A stretch of DNA of 51,480 bases from an uncultured Clostridia bacterium (GTDB lineage Bacteria; Bacillota; Clostridia; Oscillospirales; CAG-272). Positions 16,682 through 25,763 of this stretch are shown here, piece after piece. Position numbers and translations under genes: made by a program. Positions within the stretch are counted from its first letter, which is position 1. Every line of letters begins with the position of its first letter. The stretch spans positions 1-51,480 of the forward strand of contig CALAXC010000320.1 in the NCBI GenBank assembly GCA_937894775.1, given 5' to 3'. The notes under the pieces were generated by a model, which saw only the letters and a list, made by a program, of their open reading frames with translations, did not search any database and was not told the origin of the DNA.

Positions 16682-17395
16682 CTAGGAATTCTTAGTAAAA
16701 TAGCAGCCCGAACGAACATCTATAAGCTTCGGAAAGACCTCTTCATGAGTACCAAAATCAGCAACCTCGCCGCCCGCAAGGACCAATATTTTATCCGCTA
16801 TATTCAAAATGCGTTCCTGGTGCGATATTATGATTATCATACCGTTAGTACGTTCGTGCATCTTTTCAAAAACCTTAATAAGATTATTAAAGCTCCAAAG
16901 ATCTATACCAGCTTCAGGCTCGTCAAAAACCGAAATCTTAGTTCCGCGCGCATTTATCATAGCTATCTCGATGCGTTTAAGCTCGCCGCCCGAAAGTGAA
17001 GCGTCGACCTCACGGTTAACATAATCCTTCGCGCAAAGCCCAACCTCAGAAAGATAGGCGCACGCCTCAGAAACAGAAGTATTTTTGCCAGCCGCGAGCG
17101 AAATAAGATCTTTCACGGTTATTCCTTTGAAGCGCACAGGCTGTTGAAAAGCAAAGCTTATACCCGAATTTGCTCTATCGGTTATCGACATATCGGTAAT
17201 ATCAACGCCATCCATAAAGATCTTTCCTTCTGTCGGCGTAATGATTCCCGCTATAAGCTTAGCCATCGTGGATTTTCCGCTTCCGTTAGGTCCCGTTATA
17301 GCTACAAAGCGATCATCAAGTGTAATATTTATATTTTTAAGAATATCCTTTCCGCCTGCAGAATAAGATACATTTTTAAATTCTAACATCATCAA
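16682..17395 (-). CDS. sufC: SufC-like ABC ATPase
   Basis: A 237-residue soluble ABC ATPase of the SufC family. Walker A is GPNGSGKST (near residue 36), the signature is LSGGELKRIEIA, Walker B is ISVFDEPEAGID, and the switch histidine is in IIISHQE. The lack of membrane segments and the neighbouring SufB/D-like scaffold show that it serves Fe-S assembly rather than transport. It is the first gene of the pair, with a good promoter 25 bases upstream of the start. The two-gene composition matches SUF-like minimal systems described in anaerobes. Confidence 0.88.
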   Translation of the reverse strand: MMMLEFKNVSYSAGGKDILKNINITLDDRFVAITGPNGSGKSTMAKLIAGIITPTEGKIFMDGVDITDMSITDRANSGISFAFQQPVRFKGITVKDLISLAAGKNTSVSEACAYLSEVGLCAKDYVNREVDASLSGGELKRIEIAMINARGTKISVFDEPEAGIDLWSFNNLIKVFEKMHERTNGMIIIISHQERILNIADKILVLAGGEVADFGTHEEVFPKLIDVRSGCYFTKNS

Positions 17396-17421
17396 CCTCT
17401 AAATTCAAGTTTTCCTTTGTT

Positions 17422-17450
17422 ATTATACCTCAAAGACCTTTCTTTTTCAA
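17422..17450 (-). promoter_or_regulatory. Promoter of the SUF-like operon
   Basis: On the minus strand, TTGAAA (17445-17450), a 17-base spacer, and TATAAT (17422-17427). It is divergent from the promoter at 17489-17517. Confidence 0.8.
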
Positions 17451-17488
17451 GACCTTTAATGAATTTTACCTATTTTTATTAAATACTA

Positions 17489-17517
17489 TTGTAAAAAAAC
17501 AGGTTATATGTTATAAT
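17489..17517 (+). promoter_or_regulatory. Promoter of the glutaminase-family gene
   Basis: TTGTAA (17489-17494), a 17-base spacer and TATAAT (17512-17517). It would leave a leader of about 170 bases before the ATG at 17697; no known riboswitch fold is apparent in that leader. Confidence 0.75.
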
Positions 17518-17696
17518 ATTTTAGTAAAATATGTTATAGAATCACGCCTTTTACAAGAAACAATAATGTGCGTTATTTTACAATAAACTTACCAAAAAAT
17601 CCGCAAATTACAAAGATTTATTTTTGCTAACGTGTGTGTTTTTATACAATTTTGCTTTACAATATTTAAAATCAACAAAAAAAGGAGACTTTCGAT

Positions 17697-19628
17697 ATGC
17701 AACTTCGAGCACCCGCATATCCGCTTATTACCGTCGACCCTTATTTCAGTGTGTGGTCGCCGTCAAACAAGCTTAACGAATCAAACACAGTTCACTGGAC
17801 AAACAGTCCCAACACGATCTCGGGAATCGCCACAGTAGACGGGACAGAATACAACGTAATCGGAAATCTTGCTTCCGACCTTCCCGCTATGAAGCAGGTA
17901 TCAAGCGATTGCACAGCCTTTTCAACTACATACATTTTTGAAGAAAGCGGGGTAAGACTAACCCTTATCTTCTCTTCCCCCATTCTCATAAACGATCTGC
18001 ACCTCATTTCCCGCCCCGTAAGCTACCTCGAGATCAAAAAGGAAAGTATCGACGGTAAGCGCCACACAGTAAGCTTTGACATTACGGTTTCCGAAGAAAT
18101 ATGCATCAATTCGGTAGGCGAAGAGGAAGTTGAGCTTGAGCTCCTGGATATCGGCAACCTACACTGCGCAAAAATGGGTTCGAAAGCGCAGAATATCCTT
18201 TGCAAATCAGGTGACGACGTTCGCATCAACTGGGGATATTTTTATCTTACAACAAGCGGAACAGCCGTAATATGCAAGGGCAAGGTCGGAGAAGAAAAAA
18301 CTCCTTGCAATTTTGTAAGCGCAAACGTTGAGATCAAGGACTCAACGCTTATAACCTTTGCTTACGATGACATATCAAGTATCGAATATTTCGGTGAGCA
18401 TCTTAAGGCTTACTGGAAAAAAGACGGTGCAACGATCCTCGACGAGATCGCAGCCGCTCATAAAGACTACAGGACCACAATGGCGCGTTGCAACAAATTT
18501 GCGCAGCAAATGTTCTGCGATGCGGTAAGAGCAGGCGGAGAAAAGTATGCGGAAATACTTGAGCTCGCATACCGTCAGGTAATTGCCGCTCACAAGCTCG
18601 TTCTTGATACAGAAGGAAATCTTCTCTTCATATCAAAAGAATGTTTTTCAAACGGATGTGCCGCAACGGTAGACGTAAGCTATCCGTCGACTCCTCTTTT
18701 CCTGATATATAATCCCGAGCTCGTAAAGGGAATGCTTCGCCCGATATATAAATATACCCGCTCTAAGGAATGGAAATACGATTTTGCGCCTCACGATGCA
18801 GGATGCTATCCCCTTCTCAACGGTCAGGTATATGGAAACAATGCGCTCCATATGCAAATGCCCGTAGAGGAATGCGGAAATATGCTTATAATGGAAGCAG
18901 CTATAGCTTTAGCTTCGAAGGATCTCAGCTTTGCAAACGAACATTTCGATCTCCTTGAAACTTGGGTCAAATATCTCGTTGAAAACGGAAGAGATCCCGA
19001 AAATCAGCTCTGCACCGACGATTTTGCAGGACATCTTGCTCACAACTGTAATCTTTCACTCAAAGCTATAATGGGTATAGCTTCACTCGGTATTCTTTAC
19101 GGATTAAAGAAAAATAAACGCGAAGAAAGAAAATATCTTGCTCTCGCCCGCTCAATGGCTGAGGATTGGGCAAAACGCGCATCAAACGGCGACGGAAGCT
19201 ATCGACTTGCTTTTGATAAGCCCGACACCTTCAGTATGAAATACAATATTGTATGGGATAAGCTCTTTGGCACGAATATAATGTCAAAGACCGTTATCGA
19301 ATCGGAATTTGCGAGCTACCGCTCAAAGATGCATCCTTACGGACTCCCGCTCGACTCACGTATGCCCTACTCAAAGAGCGACTGGCTTGTATGGACAGGA
19401 ACTCTTACCGATAACCGTGATGCGTTTATCGATTTTATAGAACCGCTCTGGACATTCTACAATTACTCACCGTCAAGAGTTCCTATGACCGACTGGTATT
19501 ACACAATAACAGGCGAGCACAGAGCTTCAAGATCCTCAGGATTCCGCACAAGCTTCAGAAACCGCACCGTTCAAGGCGGTCTGTTTATCAAGCTTATGGA
19601 ATATAAGCAAACTGTTAAATATAAATAA
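17697..19628 (+). CDS. Glutaminase-A-like (DUF4965/DUF5127) family protein
   Basis: A 643-residue protein of the family named after fungal glutaminase GtaA, with DUF4964/DUF5127 N-terminal and DUF4965 C-terminal parts. The start reads APAYPLITVDPYFSVWSPS, as in this family, and later blocks include FAPHDAGCYPLLNGQ, PVEECGNMLIMEAAIA and DDFAGHLAHNCNLSLKAIMG, which belong to the (alpha/alpha)6-barrel half. There is no signal peptide, so the protein appears cytoplasmic, unlike secreted homologues. GGAG lies upstream of the ATG. Biochemical activity in bacteria is poorly established; glycosidase-like folds are common in this group. It is a single gene with its own promoter and terminator. Confidence 0.85.
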   Translation: MQLRAPAYPLITVDPYFSVWSPSNKLNESNTVHWTNSPNTISGIATVDGTEYNVIGNLASDLPAMKQVSSDCTAFSTTYIFEESGVRLTLIFSSPILINDLHLISRPVSYLEIKKESIDGKRHTVSFDITVSEEICINSVGEEEVELELLDIGNLHCAKMGSKAQNILCKSGDDVRINWGYFYLTTSGTAVICKGKVGEEKTPCNFVSANVEIKDSTLITFAYDDISSIEYFGEHLKAYWKKDGATILDEIAAAHKDYRTTMARCNKFAQQMFCDAVRAGGEKYAEILELAYRQVIAAHKLVLDTEGNLLFISKECFSNGCAATVDVSYPSTPLFLIYNPELVKGMLRPIYKYTRSKEWKYDFAPHDAGCYPLLNGQVYGNNALHMQMPVEECGNMLIMEAAIALASKDLSFANEHFDLLETWVKYLVENGRDPENQLCTDDFAGHLAHNCNLSLKAIMGIASLGILYGLKKNKREERKYLALARSMAEDWAKRASNGDGSYRLAFDKPDTFSMKYNIVWDKLFGTNIMSKTVIESEFASYRSKMHPYGLPLDSRMPYSKSDWLVWTGTLTDNRDAFIDFIEPLWTFYNYSPSRVPMTDWYYTITGEHRASRSSGFRTSFRNRTVQGGLFIKLMEYKQTVKYK

Positions 19629-19643
19629 GCTTAAAATAGCATA

Positions 19644-19676
19644 AAAAAAGCGAGAGGTCAGCCTCTCGCTTTTTTA
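19644..19676. terminator. Bidirectional terminator
   Basis: AGCGAGAGG (19649-19657) pairs with CCTCTCGCT (19662-19670), with poly-A before and poly-T after. It serves the convergent genes ending at 19628 and 19687. Confidence 0.92.
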
Positions 19677-19686
19677 TGTATATCTT

Positions 19687-20766
19687 TTATTTTATTTTAC
19701 AAGTAACAAAGCATTTTATATCCTTTGTTCCGCTCTTTCCGTAGCATCCCGCAAACCAATAGGTAAGGTTATCAGTTTCCTTATTCAAGCTGCCTATGTT
19801 TATACCGTGCTTCTTATAAAGATCATAAGACGGTTTTGCGTTAGAAGAAGTAGTAAGCTCATTTGCAAGATCGACAGTGGAAGGAATAACAAGATATCTC
19901 GGATTTGCAGCCGCATAACCTTCCGCCGTTCCCGCAGCGTGAACACCGTGATGAGGAACCTGCAAGAAATCACATTTCAGGGAATATTTTTCGCCTTTAG
20001 ACTGTTGCTTTACCATAAAATCCCAAGCAGGTTCATTCGCATCACCCGTCATAAGTATCTTTTTTCCGTCAATGTTAAGCATCAAAACAAGCGAATTTGT
20101 ATTAACGTCATTTCTCGAATCTGCGGGAATAACCTCGGGAGCGCAAAGTACTGTCATTTTTATCTCATCGAGAGTTATATCCTCACCGTAGGTAAGACGG
20201 CGCATTTTTGCGTTCGGAAAAGCATTCTTTAAATGATTCTGAACACCGTATCCCTCTGAATTCATAGGATTCATCCAGAATTCTTCAACATCAAGCACCT
20301 GATTTATAGTAGCCGCATTTGCATAATAATATTCTATAAGAGCGCCGTAGTGATCACCGTGATCGTGAGTCATTACCCAAGCCGCAACCTTAACCTTTTG
20401 AGTACCCGCAATATCTTGGAGCGCGCTTATCATAAAATCCTTAACACTTCCGTTGCCGCCGTCAAAAACAAACAAACGTCCGTCGGAAAGCTTATATACC
20501 AAAAACATTCCGTTGCCGTATCTGTCAGCAGGGGTACTTGCCGAAAGAACATATCCTTTTACCACCTTGGTAACAGAAGGCTTCTTATCAGTCTTTTTTT
20601 CTGTATTTTTTTCCGTAACCTTGTCGGAAGGAATTTCTTCCGATCCTACAGCATCGGAATCGCTGTCTGAAGCATCGCCGTTTTCAACAGCCATATCACA
20701 GGCGGCAAAAGATAAAAGCATAGCGCACAAAAGTATAAAAGAAGTTAACTTTAAGATCCTTTTCAT
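19687..20766 (-). CDS. ComEC-like metallo-beta-lactamase-fold lipoprotein
   Basis: A 359-residue lipoprotein. The signal peptide ends in SFAAC, with the lipobox cysteine near residue 23. A Ser/Asp/Glu/Lys-rich linker (25-65) leads to a metallo-beta-lactamase domain. The metal motif is MTHDHGDH (His134, His136, Asp138, His139), followed by MTGDANE and VPHHGVHAAG. This order matches the isolated MBL domains of the ComEC C-terminal family, which may act as nucleases or hydrolases outside the cell. No ComEC channel domain is present. It lies 50 bases after the DUF1667 gene and could be read with it. Confidence 0.85.
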   Translation of the reverse strand: MKRILKLTSFILLCAMLLSFAACDMAVENGDASDSDSDAVGSEEIPSDKVTEKNTEKKTDKKPSVTKVVKGYVLSASTPADRYGNGMFLVYKLSDGRLFVFDGGNGSVKDFMISALQDIAGTQKVKVAAWVMTHDHGDHYGALIEYYYANAATINQVLDVEEFWMNPMNSEGYGVQNHLKNAFPNAKMRRLTYGEDITLDEIKMTVLCAPEVIPADSRNDVNTNSLVLMLNIDGKKILMTGDANEPAWDFMVKQQSKGEKYSLKCDFLQVPHHGVHAAGTAEGYAAANPRYLVIPSTVDLANELTTSSNAKPSYDLYKKHGINIGSLNKETDNLTYWFAGCYGKSGTKDIKCFVTCKIK

Positions 20767-20816
20767 TTTATTTTCTCCTAACCGCTTATAAAATCAATAT
20801 ATCATTTTTATAATTT

Positions 20817-21173
20817 TTATAATTTGGCATTTCTTGTGGTAATTACGTTAGCACCCGTTCCGAGTATATTTTCGATAACAACAGTGCCAAGCTTTGCATC
20901 GGGATCAACACAAGCTTTGTTTATTTCCTTCATACATTCAAACATAATTTCTTTGGGAACGGTAATATCTGTTTTAACGGGAACCACTCCGCCACCCCTT
21001 ACGGCAACCGTAGTAGTAATAGTCCTCTTAGGTGCGGTACATTCGGTGTTTGCATAGACCTCTCCCCTTTTGCAGGTATGACCGCTCACCGATAATATTT
21101 TTTTATTTTCATCAAGCTCAACCGTTATCTGACAGCCCTTAGGGCAAACTATACAAGTTAAATTTCTCGTCAT
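20817..21173 (-). CDS. DUF1667 protein, small Cys-containing partner of the flavoproteins
   Basis: A 118-residue DUF1667 protein, usually found beside GlpA/GlpB-like flavoproteins in clostridia. The N-terminus has a CxxC-x3 pattern (TCIVCPKGC), and further cysteines are at CKRGE and ECTAPKR, suggesting a metal or Fe-S site. I chose the ATG at 21171-21173 because GGGGG lies 5 bases upstream and family members start with a charged residue and LTC. An ATG at 21183-21185 overlaps the previous stop codon and would add four residues. It may replace the GlpC electron-transfer subunit; that is inference. Confidence 0.8.
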   Translation of the reverse strand: MTRNLTCIVCPKGCQITVELDENKKILSVSGHTCKRGEVYANTECTAPKRTITTTVAVRGGGVVPVKTDITVPKEIMFECMKEINKACVDPDAKLGTVVIENILGTGANVITTRNAKL

Positions 21174-21184
21174 AACAACCCCCA

Positions 21185-22432
21185 TTATTCAAGCTCTAAT
21201 CCAAACGAAAGGCTATCGCCCAACAAAGTTCCAAGCAGCTCCGCAGAAAGCTTTATAGATTCCATTTCACCCGGAGCTACTTTTTGCTTCTTTTTGCTTA
21301 TCAAAACATTATCACCGTCTTTAACAACTATGCGCACGTCACGGAAAACATCGGATACTCGGAAATATACAACAACGTCTTTTTCAGCAGTTATTCTCTG
21401 CGGGACGGTATATCTTATCTTTCCGTCGGTAACAAGCTTTACATCGATATCACAAGACGCACCGTTTCCAAGATACTCGGCAGCCGCGCGTCCCGCTATC
21501 TCTGCTTCCTCGGATACGTAATCGACAAGATCGTGAACATGAAGAACGTTTCCGCAAGCAAATATACCTTCAATAGCCGTCTGTCTGTCCTGATCGACAG
21601 AAGCGCCGTTAGTTATTCTGTCAATAGAGATACCTGCGCTCTTTGTAAGTTCGTTTTCAGGTATAAGTCCGCAAGAAAGCAAAAGAGTATCACATTCGAT
21701 AAATTTACGCGTACTCGCTATCGGCTTTCTCTTTTCATCCACCTGAGCAATAGTAACGCCCTCAACTCTCTCATTACCGTGTATCTCAACAACGGTATGG
21801 CTGAGCATAAGCGGAATATTAAAATCATTAAGGCACTGCTCTATATTTCTCGCAAGACCGCCCGAATACGGCATAAGCTCGCATACAGCCTCAACGCTTG
21901 CTCCCTCAAGAGTCATTCTTCTCGCCATTATAAGACCTATATCGCCCGAGCCGAGAATAACGACCTTCTTACCCGGCATATATCCGTCGATATTAACGAA
22001 TTTCTGCGCAGTACCTGCGGTAAATATTCCCGAAGGTCTTTTTCCAGCAATATTGAGCGCGCCCTTAGGTCTTTCGCGGCAACCCATAGCAAGAATTATC
22101 GCATCCGCTTTTATCTGAAAAGCTCCATCCTCAGAGTTCATAGCGGTTATTATTTTATCCGAGGTTATATCAAGCACCATAGTGTTAAGCTTGAATTCTA
22201 TATTTCTTTCAAGAACTAAAAGCTCATAACGGTATGCATATTCGGGACCTGTAAGCTCTTCCTTGAATCTGTGCAGGCCGAACCCGTTGTGTATGCATTG
22301 GCGAAGTATTCCGCCAAGTCCCGTATCTCTTTCAAGAATAAGGATATCTCTGATACCCGCATCGTATGCCGCAACCGCCGCCGCCATTCCCGCAGGGCCG
22401 CCGCCTATAATAACAAGCTGTTTTTGCATCAT
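21185..22432 (-). CDS. FAD/NAD(P)-dependent oxidoreductase (GlpB-like partner)
   Basis: A 415-residue flavoprotein with a GGGPAGMAAA dinucleotide-binding motif at residue 9, a second Rossmann motif (VVILGSGDIGLIMA, near 173) and an FAD-closing motif in GIFACGNVLHVHDLVDYVSEE. The LGGILRQCIHNGFGLHRF segment is characteristic of the NAD(P)/FAD subunit beside clostridial GlpA-like proteins. It starts one base after the upstream stop codon, preceded by AAAGGGGA. With its neighbours it probably forms an anaerobic glycerol-3-phosphate or related 2-hydroxyacid dehydrogenase complex; the exact substrate is not fixed by sequence. Confidence 0.85.
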   Translation of the reverse strand: MMQKQLVIIGGGPAGMAAAVAAYDAGIRDILILERDTGLGGILRQCIHNGFGLHRFKEELTGPEYAYRYELLVLERNIEFKLNTMVLDITSDKIITAMNSEDGAFQIKADAIILAMGCRERPKGALNIAGKRPSGIFTAGTAQKFVNIDGYMPGKKVVILGSGDIGLIMARRMTLEGASVEAVCELMPYSGGLARNIEQCLNDFNIPLMLSHTVVEIHGNERVEGVTIAQVDEKRKPIASTRKFIECDTLLLSCGLIPENELTKSAGISIDRITNGASVDQDRQTAIEGIFACGNVLHVHDLVDYVSEEAEIAGRAAAEYLGNGASCDIDVKLVTDGKIRYTVPQRITAEKDVVVYFRVSDVFRDVRIVVKDGDNVLISKKKQKVAPGEMESIKLSAELLGTLLGDSLSFGLELE

Positions 22433-22433
22433 A

Positions 22434-23864
22434 TCAGTTATCCCCTTTTGTTTTTGAATAATTTATAACCGAACCCTTGCCGAATTTGGTTATTTTATCG
22501 ACAGGCAATCCAAGCTCTCTCGAAAGTATCTGTACCACAATAGGCGAACAGAATCCGCCCTGACAGCGTCCCATTCCGCCTCTTGTTCTTCTCTTTACTC
22601 CGTCAACGTCACGCGCAGGCGGATTAGTGTGTATCGCTTCAACTATTTCTCCCTCGGTAACACCCTCGCAACGGCATACTATTCTTCCGTAACGTGGATC
22701 CTTTGCGATGATCTCGTTTTTCTTTTCCAAAGAAGACTCTCTGAATTCGTGCGCAGGCTTGCGGTAAGGATCAAAATCGTTTTTCTTTTCGAAAACAACA
22801 CCGTTCTCTGCAAAAAGCTCTATAATATACTCTGCAATAGCGGGAGATGAGGTAAGTCCCGGACTTTCGATGCCGCCAAGAGTTATTACTCCGTCACGGT
22901 ATTTGATAATAAAATCTCCAACACTTCCGACAGCACGCAAGCCGCAGAATGAAGTTATTACCTTACCGAAAGGAATTCCGCTTACGTTATCAAGCGAGCC
23001 CTTTACTATCATATCAAAGCCCTCAGCAGTTACCGAATGATCTTCTTTGTCTTCCATATCCACAGCGGTAGGACCTAAAAGAAGATTTCCGTCAACAGTA
23101 GGAGAAACAAGTATTCCCTTACCCATTTTAGTCGGTGTATGGAATATCGTGCGCTTTACGAGCGAACCGCATTCCTTATCAAGGATCATATATTCACCGC
23201 GTCTTGGATGAACGTCAAATCCACCGTCACCCGTCATATCGGCTATTTTGTCCGAATAAAGTCCTGCAGAGTTTATAAAATATTTAGTTTCAACAGTTCT
23301 TCCGTCTTTTGAATGTATAACGTAAGCTCCGTCTTTCTTTTCTATACCCGAAACCTCAAAATCAAGCTTAAGCTCCGCTCCGTTATCCATAGCGTTTCCT
23401 ATAGCGGCTATGCAAAGCTCATAAGGACAGATTATTGCTCCTGTTTTTGCCAGAAGCGCACAGGAAAGCTCAGGGTTCAGATTAGGCTCTATCGCAAGAA
23501 GCTCATCGTGCTCCAGAATAGACAACCCCTTTACTCCGTTTTTAAGTCCTCTTTCATATATTTCCTCAACTTCCTTGCGTTCGTTCTCGAAAGCAACTAC
23601 CAAAGATTCATTCTTTTGATACTTAACTCCAAGCTGACGCGCAACCTCTTCCATCATTTCAGAGCCACGCACGTTCATTTTTGCCTTCATCGAACCGACC
23701 TTTGCATCAAAGCCTGCGTGAACTATTGCGCTGTTCGCTTTGGTAGCTCCCATAGCAACGTCGCCTTCCTTTTCAAGAATACAAACGTTTATCTTATATT
23801 TTGAAAGCTCGCGCGCAACGAGTCCGCCGACTACACCTGCGCCTATCACAACAACATCATACAT
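22434..23864 (-). CDS. GlpA-like FAD-dependent oxidoreductase with BFD [2Fe-2S] domain
   Basis: A 476-residue DAO-family flavoprotein. GAGVVGGLVA at residue 8 binds FAD, and ATKANSAIVHAGFDAKVGS is typical of clostridial GlpA-like proteins. The C-terminal BFD-type [2Fe-2S] domain has Cys397, Cys399, Cys434 and Cys439 (CRC then CQGGFC). It is the first gene of the three-gene flavoprotein operon. Anaerobic glycerol-3-phosphate dehydrogenase is the usual annotation; no glycerol uptake or kinase genes are nearby. Its promoter lies 53 bases upstream. Confidence 0.87.
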   Translation of the reverse strand: MYDVVVIGAGVVGGLVARELSKYKINVCILEKEGDVAMGATKANSAIVHAGFDAKVGSMKAKMNVRGSEMMEEVARQLGVKYQKNESLVVAFENERKEVEEIYERGLKNGVKGLSILEHDELLAIEPNLNPELSCALLAKTGAIICPYELCIAAIGNAMDNGAELKLDFEVSGIEKKDGAYVIHSKDGRTVETKYFINSAGLYSDKIADMTGDGGFDVHPRRGEYMILDKECGSLVKRTIFHTPTKMGKGILVSPTVDGNLLLGPTAVDMEDKEDHSVTAEGFDMIVKGSLDNVSGIPFGKVITSFCGLRAVGSVGDFIIKYRDGVITLGGIESPGLTSSPAIAEYIIELFAENGVVFEKKNDFDPYRKPAHEFRESSLEKKNEIIAKDPRYGRIVCRCEGVTEGEIVEAIHTNPPARDVDGVKRRTRGGMGRCQGGFCSPIVVQILSRELGLPVDKITKFGKGSVINYSKTKGDN

Positions 23865-23916
23865 ATTTTTTCACCTTTCAGTCAAATAATATAAACTAAA
23901 CAAGTATCTGAAATTT

Positions 23917-23945
23917 ATTTTATCACATCTTTTTCTCTAAGTCAA
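23917..23945 (-). promoter_or_regulatory. Promoter of the GlpA-like operon
   Basis: On the minus strand, TTGACT (23940-23945), a 17-base spacer and TAAAAT (23917-23922). Confidence 0.75.
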
Positions 23946-24015
23946 TAAAAATATGCTTTTTAATTATTTTTGTATATATTCATATATAATATTTGTAAAA
24001 AAATTTCTTTCTCTA

Positions 24016-24044
24016 TTTACACAGAAGAAAAACCGTGATATAAT
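24016..24044 (+). promoter_or_regulatory. Promoter of the fhs operon
   Basis: TTTACA (24016-24021), a 17-base spacer and TATAAT (24039-24044). The expected transcript starts about 40 bases before the GTG start of fhs. Confidence 0.8.
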
Positions 24045-24089
24045 AAAAAGGTAATTTTTTTCAAAAAAGCTAAACAAAGGAGCAAAAAA

Positions 24090-25763
24090 GTGAAAACAGA
24101 TATAGAAATAGCGCGCGAAGCGAAAATGCTTCCCATAAGCGAAATAGCAAGCTCACTCGGAATAAAGAATGACGAGCTTGAGCTTTACGGAAACTACAAA
24201 GCAAAAATCAACGATGCATTTCTTAAAAGAACAGAGGACCGCAAAAACGGTAAGCTTATACTTGTAACCGCTATCAACCCAACCCCCGCAGGCGAAGGAA
24301 AAACTACTACCACAGTAGGCCTTGGTATGGCTATGAACAAGATAGGCAAAAATGCTATAATCGCTCTCCGTGAGCCCTCGCTCGGTCCCGTATTCGGAAT
24401 AAAAGGCGGCGCCGCAGGCGGAGGATATGCCCAGGTAGTTCCTATGGAAGATATAAATCTTCATTTCACTGGAGATTTTCACGCAATAACAGCCGCAAAC
24501 AATCTTCTCTCGGCTATGATAGATAACCATATACAGCAAGGAAACGATCTGGGAATAGACCCTCGCAGAATTCTTTTTGCAAGAGTTACCGACACTAACG
24601 ACAGAGCCCTCCGTAACGTAATAGTAGGACTCGGAAGCAAGGTAGACGGTGTTCCGCGACAGGATAAATTTATGATAACGGTAGCGAGTGAGATAATGGC
24701 TGTTCTCTGCCTTGCCGAATCCTTATCCGACCTCAAAAACCGACTCGGCAATATTCTCGTAGCTTACACCTACGCAGGCAAGCCCGTTTACTGCCGTGAG
24801 CTTCGCGCAAACGGAGCTATGGCGGCGCTTCTTAAAGATGCTATCAAGCCCAATCTCGTGCAAACTATAGAGAACACACCCGCGCTTATCCACGGCGGAC
24901 CTTTCGCTAATATCGCGCACGGCTGTAACTCTGTAAGAGCTACAAAGCTTGCTCTTAAGCTCTGCGATTATACAATAACCGAAGCAGGATTCGGTGCAGA
25001 CCTCGGTGCTGAAAAGTTCCTTGATATAAAGTGCCGTAAGGCAGGACTTACCCCCGATGCGGTAGTTCTTGTAGCAACAGTAAGAGCGCTCAAATACAAC
25101 GGCGGTGTTCCCAAAACAGAACTTTCGGGTGAAAATCTTGAGGCTCTTAAGGCAGGAGCGCAAAACCTCGAAGCGCACATCGACAACCTCAGAAAATTCG
25201 GTCTTCCCGTAGTAGTGGCAATAAACAGATTCCACACCGATACAGATGCAGAGCTTGCTTATGTTAAAGAAATATGCAAAGCAAAGGGAGCAGAATTTGC
25301 TCTTTCCGAAGTTTTCGCAAAGGGCGGCGAAGGCGGAATAGAACTTGCAAATAAAGTAATAGCTGCTTGTGAGAAGGATAAGGACTTCAAATTTATGTAC
25401 TCTGATGATCTCTCTATAAAAGAAAAGATCGAAACCGTTGCAAAGAATATATACGGTGCGGGTGAAGTAAAATACGATGCTTCGGCTCTTAAAAACATTT
25501 CCGAGATCGAAGCGCTCGATCCCAAGTATTCGACCTTCCCGATCTGCGTAGCAAAAACGCAGTATTCGCTTTCCGACGACGCATCAAAGCTCGGAAGACC
25601 TCAAGGCTTTACCCTTACTGTTCGTGAAGTAAAGCTTTCTGCGGGCGCAGAATTCATAGTTGTGCTCACAGGTGCTATTATGACTATGCCGGGTCTTCCC
25701 AAAGCACCTTCCGCATTTAATATCGACGTCGATGATGACGGAAATATAACGGGGCTTTTCTGA
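24090..25763 (+). CDS. fhs: Formate-tetrahydrofolate ligase
   Basis: A 557-residue enzyme of normal family length that joins formate to tetrahydrofolate with ATP, giving 10-formyl-THF. The P-loop-like PTPAGEGKTTTTVGLG lies near residue 67, and family blocks include REPSLGPVFGIKGGAAGGGY, FTGDFHAI and GFGADLGAEKF. It starts with GTG 6 bases after AAAGGAG. It heads a plus-strand operon and overlaps tsaE (TGATG). In clostridia it supplies one-carbon units for purines and, where present, acetogenesis; no other Wood-Ljungdahl gene is in the window. It links functionally to metF/metH at 45672-49544. Confidence 0.97.
   Translation: MKTDIEIAREAKMLPISEIASSLGIKNDELELYGNYKAKINDAFLKRTEDRKNGKLILVTAINPTPAGEGKTTTTVGLGMAMNKIGKNAIIALREPSLGPVFGIKGGAAGGGYAQVVPMEDINLHFTGDFHAITAANNLLSAMIDNHIQQGNDLGIDPRRILFARVTDTNDRALRNVIVGLGSKVDGVPRQDKFMITVASEIMAVLCLAESLSDLKNRLGNILVAYTYAGKPVYCRELRANGAMAALLKDAIKPNLVQTIENTPALIHGGPFANIAHGCNSVRATKLALKLCDYTITEAGFGADLGAEKFLDIKCRKAGLTPDAVVLVATVRALKYNGGVPKTELSGENLEALKAGAQNLEAHIDNLRKFGLPVVVAINRFHTDTDAELAYVKEICKAKGAEFALSEVFAKGGEGGIELANKVIAACEKDKDFKFMYSDDLSIKEKIETVAKNIYGAGEVKYDASALKNISEIEALDPKYSTFPICVAKTQYSLSDDASKLGRPQGFTLTVREVKLSAGAEFIVVLTGAIMTMPGLPKAPSAFNIDVDDDGNITGLF

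Noticed and set aside
21284..22219. 311-residue plus-strand frame opposite the GlpB-like flavoprotein
   Set aside because: It is antisense to a flavoprotein with clear FAD motifs; it has Ser/Tyr/Arg-rich shadow composition and no ribosome site.
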